Assembly: GCA_015064355.1 (NCBI GenBank)
Contig: SVSJ01000024.1
Coordinates: 1-38,784, forward strand
Origin: Oscillospiraceae bacterium
GTDB lineage: Bacteria > Bacillota > Clostridia > Oscillospirales > CAG-272
Length of the DNA: 38,784 bases
Reading direction: 5' to 3'
In this document: positions 31,041 through 38,758 of the stretch, one piece after another
How the letters are laid out: the number at the start of each line of letters is the position of its first letter
Position numbering within the stretch: position 1 is the stretch's first letter
The notes under the pieces: generated by a model
The model's input: only the letters and a program-made list of their open reading frames with translations
The model's database searches: none
What the model was told of the DNA's origin: nothing
Translations under genes and position numbers: made by a program

Positions 31041-32330
31041 ATGAAAAGATTGGTTTGTGTTTTACTTGCGATCATTGCCCTCTCCGGCAGTCTTATATTA
31101 TCCTCCTGCGGTAAAGATAACACAAACACTCCCGTTGCTACAGACGAGAGACAAAGCGAGCAGGTGGAGGGTGAGCCTGAAAAGGAAGTTGTAATGCTTC
31201 CCGCTGATGAGCTGAAAGTCGTCAGTATAAATGTTTATCTCAACAACCCCACTCCGAGAGCAAAAGGGCTGATAAGCATCATTCGAGATCTTGATCCCGA
31301 TTCTATTGGTGTCCAGGAGTTTATAGGTGGCTGGGTAGACGAATTCGACGGCAAAATGTCCGACTATGCTCATGCGGGATATGCCCACGATGCAAAAGAA
31401 GTTTCACGTTACGTTTATGCAAATTATATTTTCTACAAAAAAGACAAGTACGATCTTATAGACCACGGCATTCTTTGGCTTTCCGAGACTCCGTCTACCC
31501 CATCATCTCTCAACGGCAGTGATATTGCAATTGAGCGTCGTACTTGCTGTTGGGCGCTTCTCGAGAACAAAGAAACAGGCTTCCGTTACGTTCACGTAAA
31601 CTGCCACCTTGAGTCTGGCTCCGAGGAGGAAAGGCTCATCCAGGCTCCGATCGTCCGTGACCTTATCTTGCGCTTTGAGGCGCTTGGTTATCCTGTGTTT
31701 GCTACCGGTGACTATAATGCCCGTGAAGGAAGCGCGCCTTATGAGATCTTTGAAGCCGAAGACAAGATCGACGATCCAAAGTATATTGCCGAAGATACTA
31801 TGGATATGGGCACATACAACGGCTTCGGCGACTCTGACTACAAGAACAGCAAGCCCATTGACTTCTGCTTTGTTACCGGCGACAAGATGGCTGTTCATGA
31901 ATACAAAGTAGTTCCTACAGAATATGACGGTGAATATGTTTCTGACCACAATGCGGTATTTGTGAGAGCGACTGTTAATTCTCTGGAGAAGCAGACTGAT
32001 ATTCTTCCCGATTATTTGACTACTGACGGAATCACTTATGAGATCACAAGTGTCAGACCTTATGTAGCAGAGTTTACTTTTACCCAAGCTGATGATATTT
32101 TTCACACAGACACTTACAGAGTCTGGGCAGAAGATAAGGACGGCAACGAAGTTGTTGTCAGAACCATTCCCTCGAAGAATATTGACAAGAATTCTCCTGC
32201 AATTCTTACGTGCACTCTTGCAGGTCTCTCAGCAGATTCAGAGTACACTGTGTTCATTGCCCCGGCTACTATGACGGGTACTTATAATAACCGTATTTCA
32301 TTTACTGTAAAAACACCTGCAAACCAGTAA
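31041..32330 (+). CDS. EEP-family phosphoesterase lipoprotein, paralog 3
   Basis: A 429-aa lipoprotein (signal ending in LILSSC-GKD) with a long acidic linker (residues 30-55) before the EEP domain. Catalytic motifs are VVSINV, SIGVQEF, VNCHL, ATGDYN (Tyr in place of Phe), KPIDFCF and VSDHNAVF. RTCCW and MGTYNGF are present. The C-terminal 100 residues form the FN3-like tail (AEFTFTQADDIFHTDTYRV, ending FTVKTPANQ). It is more divergent than paralogs 1 and 2 and lies 22 bases after paralog 2. The start is the ATG behind AGAGGAAG; an upstream in-frame GTG inside paralog 2 is rejected. Confidence 0.88.
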   Translation: MKRLVCVLLAIIALSGSLILSSCGKDNTNTPVATDERQSEQVEGEPEKEVVMLPADELKVVSINVYLNNPTPRAKGLISIIRDLDPDSIGVQEFIGGWVDEFDGKMSDYAHAGYAHDAKEVSRYVYANYIFYKKDKYDLIDHGILWLSETPSTPSSLNGSDIAIERRTCCWALLENKETGFRYVHVNCHLESGSEEERLIQAPIVRDLILRFEALGYPVFATGDYNAREGSAPYEIFEAEDKIDDPKYIAEDTMDMGTYNGFGDSDYKNSKPIDFCFVTGDKMAVHEYKVVPTEYDGEYVSDHNAVFVRATVNSLEKQTDILPDYLTTDGITYEITSVRPYVAEFTFTQADDIFHTDTYRVWAEDKDGNEVVVRTIPSKNIDKNSPAILTCTLAGLSADSEYTVFIAPATMTGTYNNRISFTVKTPANQ

Positions 32331-32370
32331 ACTCGTGCATCTATTTTAGCGAAAGGCATGTTTGGTTCTG

Positions 32371-33660
32371 ATGAAAAGAATAATTACAATTATTCTCGCG
32401 CTTTTATCGGTGACTGCTTCTTTTATTGGATGCGGCAGTCAACCGAGCAATAATATAAGTGTGGATGAGACGTCCGGTGACATCGAAACGAGCCATGAGG
32501 CTGTAAACACACCAAATGAAGTTACAATGCTTCCCGCTGCCGAGATCCGCATAATGAGCATGAATATGTCATACGATGTGGAGCATATGCGTGAAAGAAG
32601 TGATATTGCAATTCCGCTGATTTTGTCGTACTCTCCCGACTCCATGGGGACACAGGAAAACGGCGGTCGCCCTGATTGGCCGTATTATCTGGAGAAGGGA
32701 CTGCCTGACTACAAATTTGTCGGACGTTTCAGTAATGGCAACCTCACTTGCAGCGATCATTATATGGTTGACAGATATCTTGGATACTATGTCTACAACA
32801 GCGCAAATTACATTTACTACAACGCAAAGAAATACAACTGCCTTGACTGGGATACTATTTGGCTGTCTGAGACACCGCATTTCAAGTCTCAGTACAAAGG
32901 TGGACTTCTCCGCACCTGCACCTGGGCAATATTTGAAAATAAGGAAAACGGGTTCAGATACGCTCACGTTAACTGCCACCTAGGATACGACACAGACGAG
33001 CTTAATATGTTTCAGATGAAGCTGGTTCGAGGTGTTGCCGAAAGGTTTGCAAATCTTGGGCTCCCCGTATTTATCACAGGCGACTTCAATACACGCGAAG
33101 GCGGCTCAAGCTATCAGATTATGACTTCGTCTCCGATTATCTTCGATTCAAAGTTTCTGGCGGAGTCAAAGAAAAATGCTCAGGGCACACCTATTGACTT
33201 TATATTTGTCTCTGATGCTATAGAGTCTGTTCATGAATACGAAGTGATCTATACAGACATTGACGGCTATGAGCTGTCTGACCACAACTGGGTATTTGCA
33301 AGAGCTACTGTGTCTTCCCTTCCGGATTCCTATAAAACTCCTGCGGATGTATCAAATTCCGGCATTAGTGTGATCGAATCTGACGCAAGAGTGTACGCCT
33401 GCGACCTGAAGTTCACTCAAGCCGTGGACATATATTTATTAGACTCATATTACATAGAACTTTTTGACAACACAGGCAAGCTTATACTTGAGAAAAAGAT
33501 TCCCACACGTCACCTTGATGCTGATACTGCAAAAGTGAAAAACTGTTCCCTGCACCCCCTTTCGCCGAATACAGAATATACCGTGAAGATATATGCGAAA
33601 AATCTTATCGGAACTATGTCAGAGCCTGTGGTGTATAGTTTCACTACCGCGGTAGACTGA
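32371..33660 (+). CDS. EEP-family phosphoesterase lipoprotein, paralog 4 (shortened loop)
   Basis: A 429-aa lipoprotein (signal ending in SFIGC-GSQ). Catalytic motifs are IMSMNMS, SMGTQENGG, VNCHLG, ITGDFN, TPIDFIF and LSDHNWVF. It lacks the MGTY-NG loop and about 15 residues before the Asp motif that the other four have, and carries a longer aromatic insert after SNGNLTC (HYMVDRYLGYYVYNSANY). The substrate pocket therefore probably differs. The start is uncertain: the ATG at 32371 is 14 bases from AAAGG, whereas an in-frame TTG at 32362 is 5 bases from it and would add three residues. Closest relative is paralog 5. Confidence 0.86.
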   Translation: MKRIITIILALLSVTASFIGCGSQPSNNISVDETSGDIETSHEAVNTPNEVTMLPAAEIRIMSMNMSYDVEHMRERSDIAIPLILSYSPDSMGTQENGGRPDWPYYLEKGLPDYKFVGRFSNGNLTCSDHYMVDRYLGYYVYNSANYIYYNAKKYNCLDWDTIWLSETPHFKSQYKGGLLRTCTWAIFENKENGFRYAHVNCHLGYDTDELNMFQMKLVRGVAERFANLGLPVFITGDFNTREGGSSYQIMTSSPIIFDSKFLAESKKNAQGTPIDFIFVSDAIESVHEYEVIYTDIDGYELSDHNWVFARATVSSLPDSYKTPADVSNSGISVIESDARVYACDLKFTQAVDIYLLDSYYIELFDNTGKLILEKKIPTRHLDADTAKVKNCSLHPLSPNTEYTVKIYAKNLIGTMSEPVVYSFTTAVD

Positions 33661-33684
33661 GTTAATTAACCTTTGGAGAAGATT

Positions 33685-34944
33685 ATGAATAAGCTTATTT
33701 TGTCGGTTATTGCTGCGATCATAATGTGTTGCGTTCTCCTGTCCTGCGGCAGTGAGAATTTGCCGGCTGAAACAGATATAGTAACCGCGCCTGTGGCTGA
33801 GCCTGCAGCGATCCCCGGGCAGGACATTCGTATCGTTAGCATAAACGTGGCTTATGATATTCAGAATATGAAAAAGCGCGGGGATCTTATGGTTCCGTTG
33901 CTTCTGTCATACTCGCCTGATTCAATCGGGACACAGGAGTGCGGCGGATATACCGACTGGGTTGACATATTCAGAGAGGGACTTTCTGGCTACGAGAGAG
34001 TTGGCAGGGTCTCAAACGGAGCACTCGAAACATCCGATCACTACAGCGGCAACTACATATACTACAATGCAGAAAAGTTTGAGTGCGTTGACTGGCAAAC
34101 CATTTGGGTTACAACCTCTCCTTACGGGATTTCCTCGTATAAAGATGCAATATTCCGCACCTGCACCTGGGCGGTTCTTCGTGATAAATCAACCGGTTTC
34201 AAATACGTTCACATCAACACACACCTGGCATTCGAGAATGATGAGATCAATGAGTTTCAGACTACTATGATCCGTGATCTTGCAATGCGGTTTGAAAAGT
34301 TAGGAGTACCTGTGTTTATAACAGGTGACTTCAACTCATCTGAAGGAAGCACCAGCTACAACATTATGACTCGGAGGAAAGTTATCTCCGACTCAAAGTA
34401 TCTTGCTGAGAAAACAATGTCAGCTGGTACATTCAGAGGATGGGATGATCGAGATCTCTCGGGTGGCTCACCTATAGATTTCTGTTTTGTCACAGGAGAG
34501 AGAATGGATGTACAAGAATACAGCGTTATCGACACATTCGTTGATGGCATCGCGCTGTCGGATCATCAAGGTATTTTCGTTCACGCTGCCTGCCACGATC
34601 AAACAGATTCTGATACACAGGCAAAGAGTGTTTCAACAGATGGAGTCACTGTATCGGAAGTATCCCGCAGAAGCTATGTGTATGAGTTTTCCTTTACCCA
34701 GGCCTCAGATATAGAGCTGATACACAAGTATATTGCTGAATTGGTTGACAACAATGGAGAGGTTATTGCAACACGGACTATACTGTCGCGACAGCTTGAC
34801 AGTGACCCACCCGGGGTACTATACTGCACTTTCTTCGCTCTCGTTCCCGGGAAGAAATACAATGTACGGATCTATGCTGTGGCTCTTGACGGTACTTATT
34901 CGGATCCCTTCACTTTTGAGTTTGTGTCAAAAGAATTAGAATAA
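33685..34944 (+). CDS. EEP-family phosphoesterase lipoprotein, paralog 5
   Basis: A 419-aa lipoprotein with a classic lipobox (VLLSC-GSE). EEP motifs are complete: IVSINVAYD, SIGTQECGG, INTHLAF, ITGDFN, SPIDFCF and LSDHQGIF. It shares the SYSPDSxGTQExGG and DW motifs with paralog 4 but keeps the GTFRGW loop that paralog 4 has lost. The tail is the FN3-like domain (FSFTQASDIELIHKYIAELV). TTGGAGAAG precedes the ATG; the in-frame TTG within it is not the start. It starts 24 bases after paralog 4 and is followed by the cluster's terminator. Confidence 0.88.
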   Translation: MNKLILSVIAAIIMCCVLLSCGSENLPAETDIVTAPVAEPAAIPGQDIRIVSINVAYDIQNMKKRGDLMVPLLLSYSPDSIGTQECGGYTDWVDIFREGLSGYERVGRVSNGALETSDHYSGNYIYYNAEKFECVDWQTIWVTTSPYGISSYKDAIFRTCTWAVLRDKSTGFKYVHINTHLAFENDEINEFQTTMIRDLAMRFEKLGVPVFITGDFNSSEGSTSYNIMTRRKVISDSKYLAEKTMSAGTFRGWDDRDLSGGSPIDFCFVTGERMDVQEYSVIDTFVDGIALSDHQGIFVHAACHDQTDSDTQAKSVSTDGVTVSEVSRRSYVYEFSFTQASDIELIHKYIAELVDNNGEVIATRTILSRQLDSDPPGVLYCTFFALVPGKKYNVRIYAVALDGTYSDPFTFEFVSKELE

Positions 34945-34948
34945 AAAC

Positions 34949-34985
34949 AACAGCCATACCGGTTTGGTAAGGCTGTTTTCTTTTA
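34949..34985. terminator. Bidirectional terminator closing the EEP cluster
   Basis: AACAGCC-A-TACC / GGTA-A-GGCTGTT stem followed by TTTTC on the plus strand; the A-rich run before it serves the convergent ECF gene. Confidence 0.8.
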
Positions 34986-35513
34986 ATTGATTCCTTCACG
35001 GGAATTCAGCTTTATAAGAAGTCTTGACAACGGGTAAACGAGAAGGCCCATTCCAATGTTGCCAATTCCGTGAAGCACATCGAAATAAAATCCAGCGGCT
35101 ATCCACTTTAGAGTAGTCGGGAAGTCATATTCGAACATCAATGCTTGAGCCGGGGCGTATAGGACTCCGAAGGAAAGACCAAACAGTCCGCAGACCAGGG
35201 GATACACGATCATGGCAACTTTTGGCGGCATATTCTTCGGAAGGATCATTGTCACCGCCCAAAGCACTGCCCAGACGTACAAATACGGTACCCACCAGGG
35301 CTGAAAGCCATAAAACGCGCCAAGTATAATAACGTAGATATATATGGGAATCAACGCATACTTTCTGTATGCAAGTGTGATTACCATAACAAGCATTCCA
35401 ACCGGATGTATGTTCGGCAAAGCTTCAAAGGCAATTTTCATAGCAAACAGCATTGCCCCAAACATGGCGAGAACTGCCATTCGCAGAATCTGCTTGTGAG
35501 ATTTCATAGGCAT
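34983..35513 (-). CDS. ECF transporter S component, probable cobalamin uptake
   Basis: A 176-aa membrane protein with about six hydrophobic helices, the size and profile of substrate-binding S components of energy-coupling-factor transporters. It reads AVLAMFGAMLFAMKIAFEAL at the first helix and ends LVYPLSRLLIKL. The shared ECF ATPase/T-component module is not in this window and must lie elsewhere. The start codon overlaps the lipoprotein gene's stop in a TGATG junction, so the two are coupled, and a cobalamin riboswitch stands upstream. Vitamin B12 or a precursor such as cobinamide is therefore the likely substrate, which is inference from context. Confidence 0.8.
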   Translation of the reverse strand: MPMKSHKQILRMAVLAMFGAMLFAMKIAFEALPNIHPVGMLVMVITLAYRKYALIPIYIYVIILGAFYGFQPWWVPYLYVWAVLWAVTMILPKNMPPKVAMIVYPLVCGLFGLSFGVLYAPAQALMFEYDFPTTLKWIAAGFYFDVLHGIGNIGMGLLVYPLSRLLIKLNSREGIN

Positions 35514-35917
35514 CAATAGACGGTGTAGGTAAGCTCGTAATGCTCGCCGTCCGCAATCTTTGTTCCGGATGCCCCGGACATGAGATACTCGCCCTCCTTG
35601 GATATTGCCCAGTATGAGCTATCAACGTTGAAGTCAGCAACCTCACCGTTCACGGCAGTAATTGTGTAACCGTATGTGTCGGTGTAGCCCTCAACCATAC
35701 CTGCTTCGATCAGAGCGTCAGCAAGATTTGTAGCCTTGGTGGTGATCTCACGCTCTGTGGTCTCGCCTGCTTTGTTTACAACGGCTACTGTGATTGTGAT
35801 CTCTTCTCCCAGCTTGTTCTCATCTTTGTCACCGCAGGCGACGAGAGAGAATGCCATAACCGCAATAAGCACGCAGAGGAAGAAGCTTTTTAGAATTATA
35901 AGATAATTTTTCTTCAT
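35513..35917 (-). CDS. DUF4430 (transcobalamin-like) lipoprotein
   Basis: A 134-aa lipoprotein (signal ending in FSLVAC-GDK). The mature part is a DUF4430 domain, the small beta-grasp-type module related to the C-terminal domain of transcobalamin. Visible marks are ATNLADALIEAGMVEG, YGYTITAVNGEVAD, SSYWAISKEGEYL and ADGEHYELTYTVY. It probably captures a corrinoid at the cell surface and hands it to the S component encoded next. AAGGAG precedes the ATG. Expression should be shut down by B12 through the riboswitch upstream. Confidence 0.88.
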   Translation of the reverse strand: MKKNYLIILKSFFLCVLIAVMAFSLVACGDKDENKLGEEITITVAVVNKAGETTEREITTKATNLADALIEAGMVEGYTDTYGYTITAVNGEVADFNVDSSYWAISKEGEYLMSGASGTKIADGEHYELTYTVY

Positions 35918-36007
35918 CCTTTTTCTCCTTAAAGTATTAAATTAGTTAATTAGCGAACCGTTTGTCAATCATTCTCTTTCGGTTAAGAACGCCGGATTAC
36001 GCGGCTG

Positions 36008-36175
36008 TGACACGTGTTGGGCAAGTATCCCGGCTCACGTCTGCTGCTTATTGCAAATACCCCTGTCCCTTCTCGGTTTCCCAATGGTTTCAGCTTGCGG
36101 TCGCTGCACACGGGTTTGTCAGACGTTTACGGTGACGGTCTCGCGCAGGACTCGCACCTGCTTCCAGTTTAAGCT
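36008..36175 (-). ncRNA. Cobalamin riboswitch
   Basis: The minus-strand RNA shows the conserved parts of a cobalamin riboswitch in order: GCAGGTGCGAGTCCTGC, CCGTCACCGTAA (the variant of the CCGCCACTGT block), CCATTGGGAAACCGAGAAGGG (split here as CCATTGGG and GAGAAGGG), and near the 3' end AGCCGGGATACTTGCC, with flanking ACGTG/CACGT pairing. It lies about 90 bases before the DUF4430 start. The remaining leader (35918-36007) is the expression platform; AACCG and CGGTT there can pair, but no clear terminator T-run is seen, so control may be at translation. Nothing else is visible in the 428-base gene-free stretch apart from the promoters. Confidence 0.9.
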
Positions 36176-36206
36176 CAATCATGAGCACCCATCATTCGCT
36201 TTGACT

Positions 36207-36235
36207 ATTATAACACATTGTGCCTTCAAAGGCAA
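36207..36235 (-). promoter_or_regulatory. Promoter of the riboswitch/cobalamin uptake unit
   Basis: TTGCCT and TATAAT on the minus strand with a 17-base spacer, about 35 bases before the riboswitch core. Confidence 0.72.
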
Positions 36236-36284
36236 CATTAAAATATTATTAATTTTTTCTTTTAAAATATTAACAATTTCGCGC

Positions 36285-36313
36285 TTTACTTTATTAATTA
36301 ATTGATGTATAAT
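36285..36313 (+). promoter_or_regulatory. Promoter of yerC and the methyltransferase
   Basis: TTTACT and TATAAT with a 17-base spacer, divergent from the riboswitch promoter. Confidence 0.62.
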
Positions 36314-36345
36314 ACTTAAATAAATTACACATTGGAGGCTATTTT

Positions 36346-36675
36346 ATGGCTAATCAGCGACGCGATCCGGCCAAGGATTATCTTTTTCAGGCTATTCTTA
36401 CCCTTGAGACTCTTGACGACTGCTACAACTTCTTTGATGATCTCTGTACCATAAAAGAGCTGGAAGAAATGGCAAAGCGTATGTGCGGCGCAAAAATGCT
36501 TGACGAAAACAAAGTTTACACGGAAATTACCGAAAAGACCCGACTCAGCACAGCAACTATCAGCCGTATTAACCGCTGTCTCAAATACGGTAGCGACGGA
36601 TATACCGAGATTCTCCGCAGACTTAGTGAGCGCGGTATCGACCGTCCCGAGCTCGGAGACAAATCGGATAATTAA
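36346..36675 (+). CDS. YerC/YecD family TrpR-related protein
   Basis: A 109-aa DNA-binding protein of the YerC/YecD family, related to the tryptophan repressor. It is all helical: LTLETLDDCYNFFDDLCTIK at the N-terminus and a helix-turn-helix at KVYTEITEKTRLSTATISRI, followed by NRCLKYGSDGY, the family signature. The regulated genes are not known. TTGGAGG lies 8 bases before the ATG. The methyltransferase gene starts 2 bases after the stop. Confidence 0.9.
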   Translation: MANQRRDPAKDYLFQAILTLETLDDCYNFFDDLCTIKELEEMAKRMCGAKMLDENKVYTEITEKTRLSTATISRINRCLKYGSDGYTEILRRLSERGIDRPELGDKSDN

Positions 36676-36677
36676 TT

Positions 36678-37436
36678 ATGTTTGACGGATATAGTGTTCT
36701 CGCCCCGGTTTATGACCGCCTGAACGGTACGGTTGACTACCGCACCTGGGCTCAATATATTGAAAATTGCTTTGGCAAATTTACTGATAAAAAGATCCGC
36801 TCCGTCCTTGACCTGGGATGCGGTACCGGAAGCATGACCCTTGAGCTTGCTGCTCGTGGGTATGATATGACAGGCATCGACCTTTCGGAGGATATGCTTT
36901 CTGTGGCTGACTCTCGTGTTCGCGAGGCCGGGCTTGATGATGTGCTTTTCATTTGCGGAAATATGGCTTCATTCGAGCTTTACGGCACAGTTGATGCTGT
37001 TGTATGCTGCCTCGACGGTATTAATCACCTACATAAGAAAGAGGATCTCCTCTCCTGTTTTTCCCTTGTGGCAAACTATCTTGAGGATGACGGGCTGTTT
37101 ATCTTTGATTTGAACACCCCGCACAAGTTCAGCACAGTTTACTCGAACAACGATTACATACTTGAGGATGACGGAATCATGTGCTGCTGGCGGAACAGAC
37201 TCTCGAAAAAAGGTGACGTTGTTGACTTTTATCTTACCGTTTATGAGGAGCAGGACGACGGTACCTGGCTTCGCAGTGACGGAATAGAGCGTGAGCGTGC
37301 TTACGGACTCCGCGCCATAGAAAACGCGCTGAACGCTTGCGGGCTTAAGCTTGTAGACGTTAGCTCCGGCTATGATTTCGAGCCAATTACAAAAAACACC
37401 GAAAGGTGGTATATTACCGCTAAAAAATCCCGCTGA
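36678..37436 (+). CDS. Class I SAM-dependent methyltransferase
   Basis: A 252-aa methyltransferase. Motif I is VLDLGCGTGSMTLELA (residues 43-58), followed by the acidic residue of motif II in MTGIDLSEDML and the motif IV region VDAVVCCLDGINHL. It resembles the YqeM/BSMA-like bacterial small-molecule or RNA methyltransferases; the target is unknown. There is almost no ribosome site of its own, and it is only 2 bases from yerC, so it depends on translation of that gene. Confidence 0.85.
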   Translation: MFDGYSVLAPVYDRLNGTVDYRTWAQYIENCFGKFTDKKIRSVLDLGCGTGSMTLELAARGYDMTGIDLSEDMLSVADSRVREAGLDDVLFICGNMASFELYGTVDAVVCCLDGINHLHKKEDLLSCFSLVANYLEDDGLFIFDLNTPHKFSTVYSNNDYILEDDGIMCCWRNRLSKKGDVVDFYLTVYEEQDDGTWLRSDGIERERAYGLRAIENALNACGLKLVDVSSGYDFEPITKNTERWYITAKKSR

Positions 37437-37500
37437 TCATCAGCTTTTGTACGAATTTTAATCTGAGATTTCACCTATTATCAGGAAGGTAGGTTTATTT

Positions 37501-37956
37501 ATGAAGTGTCCCGTTTGTTCTTCCCCCGAAAGCAAGGTTCTCGACACACGCCCTGTCGAAGAAAACAACAGCATCAGACGCAGAAGAGAGTGCCTTGACT
37601 GCCACGCAAGATTCACCACATACGAGATCGTAGACGTGCTTAACCCTATCGTTGTTAAGAAGGATGGCAGTCGCGAGCTCTTTGATAAGAACAAGCTTTT
37701 GAACGGTCTTCTCAAGGCTTGTCAAAAGCGTAACGTTGACGCTAAGGCTGTTGCTGACGAGATAGAGGCTGCTATACAGAGCTCTATGAAGTCCGAGATC
37801 ACGTCTCAGAAGATCGGCGAAATGGCTATGGACAAGCTGCGCCAGCTTGATGCAGTTGCTTACGTTAGATTTGCTTCCGTTCACCGTGAGTTCAAGGACA
37901 TTGACACATTTGCCCGTGAGATCTCCGAGCTTACTCTGAGCGAATCCAAAGAATGA
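37501..37956 (+). CDS. nrdR: Transcriptional repressor NrdR
   Basis: A 151-aa NrdR, the zinc/ATP-cone repressor of ribonucleotide reductase genes. The zinc ribbon uses Cys3, Cys6, Cys31 and Cys34 (MKCPVCSS ... ECLDCHARFTTYE). Residues 48-135 are the ATP-cone (VVKKDGSRELFDKNKLLNGL onward) that senses ATP and dATP. Length is typical (about 150 aa). Its stop overlaps the next start as ATGA. No ribonucleotide reductase gene or NrdR box pair is visible nearby. Confidence 0.95.
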   Translation: MKCPVCSSPESKVLDTRPVEENNSIRRRRECLDCHARFTTYEIVDVLNPIVVKKDGSRELFDKNKLLNGLLKACQKRNVDAKAVADEIEAAIQSSMKSEITSQKIGEMAMDKLRQLDAVAYVRFASVHREFKDIDTFAREISELTLSESKE

Positions 37957-38573
37957 TTCTCGTTTGTGATTCAGAGGTATCGGAAAGGGCCGTTGATTTA
38001 AGAAACGCTCTTTTAGATTTAGGCTCACCCGCTTGTGTTTCACCGATCAGCGATATTAAAAATCACACGCCATTTTGCCTTATCATTACCTTTTCTGATG
38101 TTTTCGGTGAGGTGAGACGAACGCCTTTTGATGAGGTTTTCGTTATTGCCATAGGTGAGGGTTTTATTAATACCGCTCTTAATGCAATCCAGGCGAAAAC
38201 CCAAGAATCCGCAATTTCAATGGCAAGGGATTATCTTCGTGTCAAGTATTGTGATAAGCACAATGGGGGATATTGTAATGGGGCCTTTGTTCCACCCTTC
38301 TACTTTTCGGAGCGATTCTTCGAAATTTACTCAAACATGGTGGCACCCACGGAAACCGAGTATCTGATATTCAAGTTTCTTGTGTTCTGCACCAAAAGTT
38401 CTGTTTACGCGGACGTCGGCTCGATTCGCGACTATTGCTTCTCCGGCAAGGGTGGAGACAGTAACGTTATAGCCGCTCACATTTCAAGTCTCAACAAGAA
38501 AATTCACGAGGCGTATGGGAAGAAGATAATCAAATCAAGACGATTTAAGGGATATTATATAGAGAAGATATAA
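37953..38573 (+). CDS. Pseudo-receiver / winged-helix regulator
   Basis: A 206-aa protein with two parts. Residues 1-100 have the strand-helix rhythm of a response-regulator receiver (MILVCDSEVSERAVDLRNAL, CLIITFSDVF), but there is no convincing phospho-acceptor Asp with its acidic pair and Lys. Residues 125-206 look like an OmpR-type winged helix (TETEYLIFKFLVF, IAAHISSLNKKIHEAYGKKI, SRRFKGYYIEKI). It is therefore probably an orphan, phosphorylation-independent DNA-binding regulator. The start overlaps nrdR by 4 bases, so the two are made together. A terminator follows 7 bases after the stop. Confidence 0.75.
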   Translation: MILVCDSEVSERAVDLRNALLDLGSPACVSPISDIKNHTPFCLIITFSDVFGEVRRTPFDEVFVIAIGEGFINTALNAIQAKTQESAISMARDYLRVKYCDKHNGGYCNGAFVPPFYFSERFFEIYSNMVAPTETEYLIFKFLVFCTKSSVYADVGSIRDYCFSGKGGDSNVIAAHISSLNKKIHEAYGKKIIKSRRFKGYYIEKI

Positions 38574-38580
38574 TAAATAT

Positions 38581-38606
38581 CCACCCGCATAGCGGGTGGT
38601 TTTTCA
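38581..38606 (+). terminator. Terminator of nrdR and downstream regulator
   Basis: CCACCCGC-ATA-GCGGGTGG followed by TTTTT. Confidence 0.92.
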
Positions 38607-38608
38607 TT

Positions 38609-38758
38609 TTCGGGCATAGCCCTATCTAAACTGGCTGCGTACAAGTACGCTGTTTTTGGACCTGTCAGTCATGCATTTTTTACTTGCTACCCGTAAACGG
38701 GCTGCTTTCTAAGCCTTCCTCCGGGAGGAAGGTGGCAGACGTAGTCTGACGGAAGGAG
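38609..38758. repeat. Chain of short palindromes, probable interspersed repeat
   Basis: After the terminator come several perfect small palindromes in about 150 bases: GGGC-ATA-GCCC, GCGTAC-AA-GTACGC, CCCGT-AA-ACGGG, CCTTCCTC-CGG-GAGGAAGG (38714-38732) and CAGAC-GTA-GTCTG (38736-38748), then GACGGAAGGAG. The last part resembles a repeat family I know from Oscillospiraceae-type genomes (paired hairpins ending in GACGGAAGG). No gene is seen to the window end. Confidence 0.6.

Noticed and set aside
31503-32105. Minus-strand frame of 200 aa inside EEP paralog 3
   Set aside because: Similar antisense frames occur in the other paralogs because of shared codon bias; no start signals are present.
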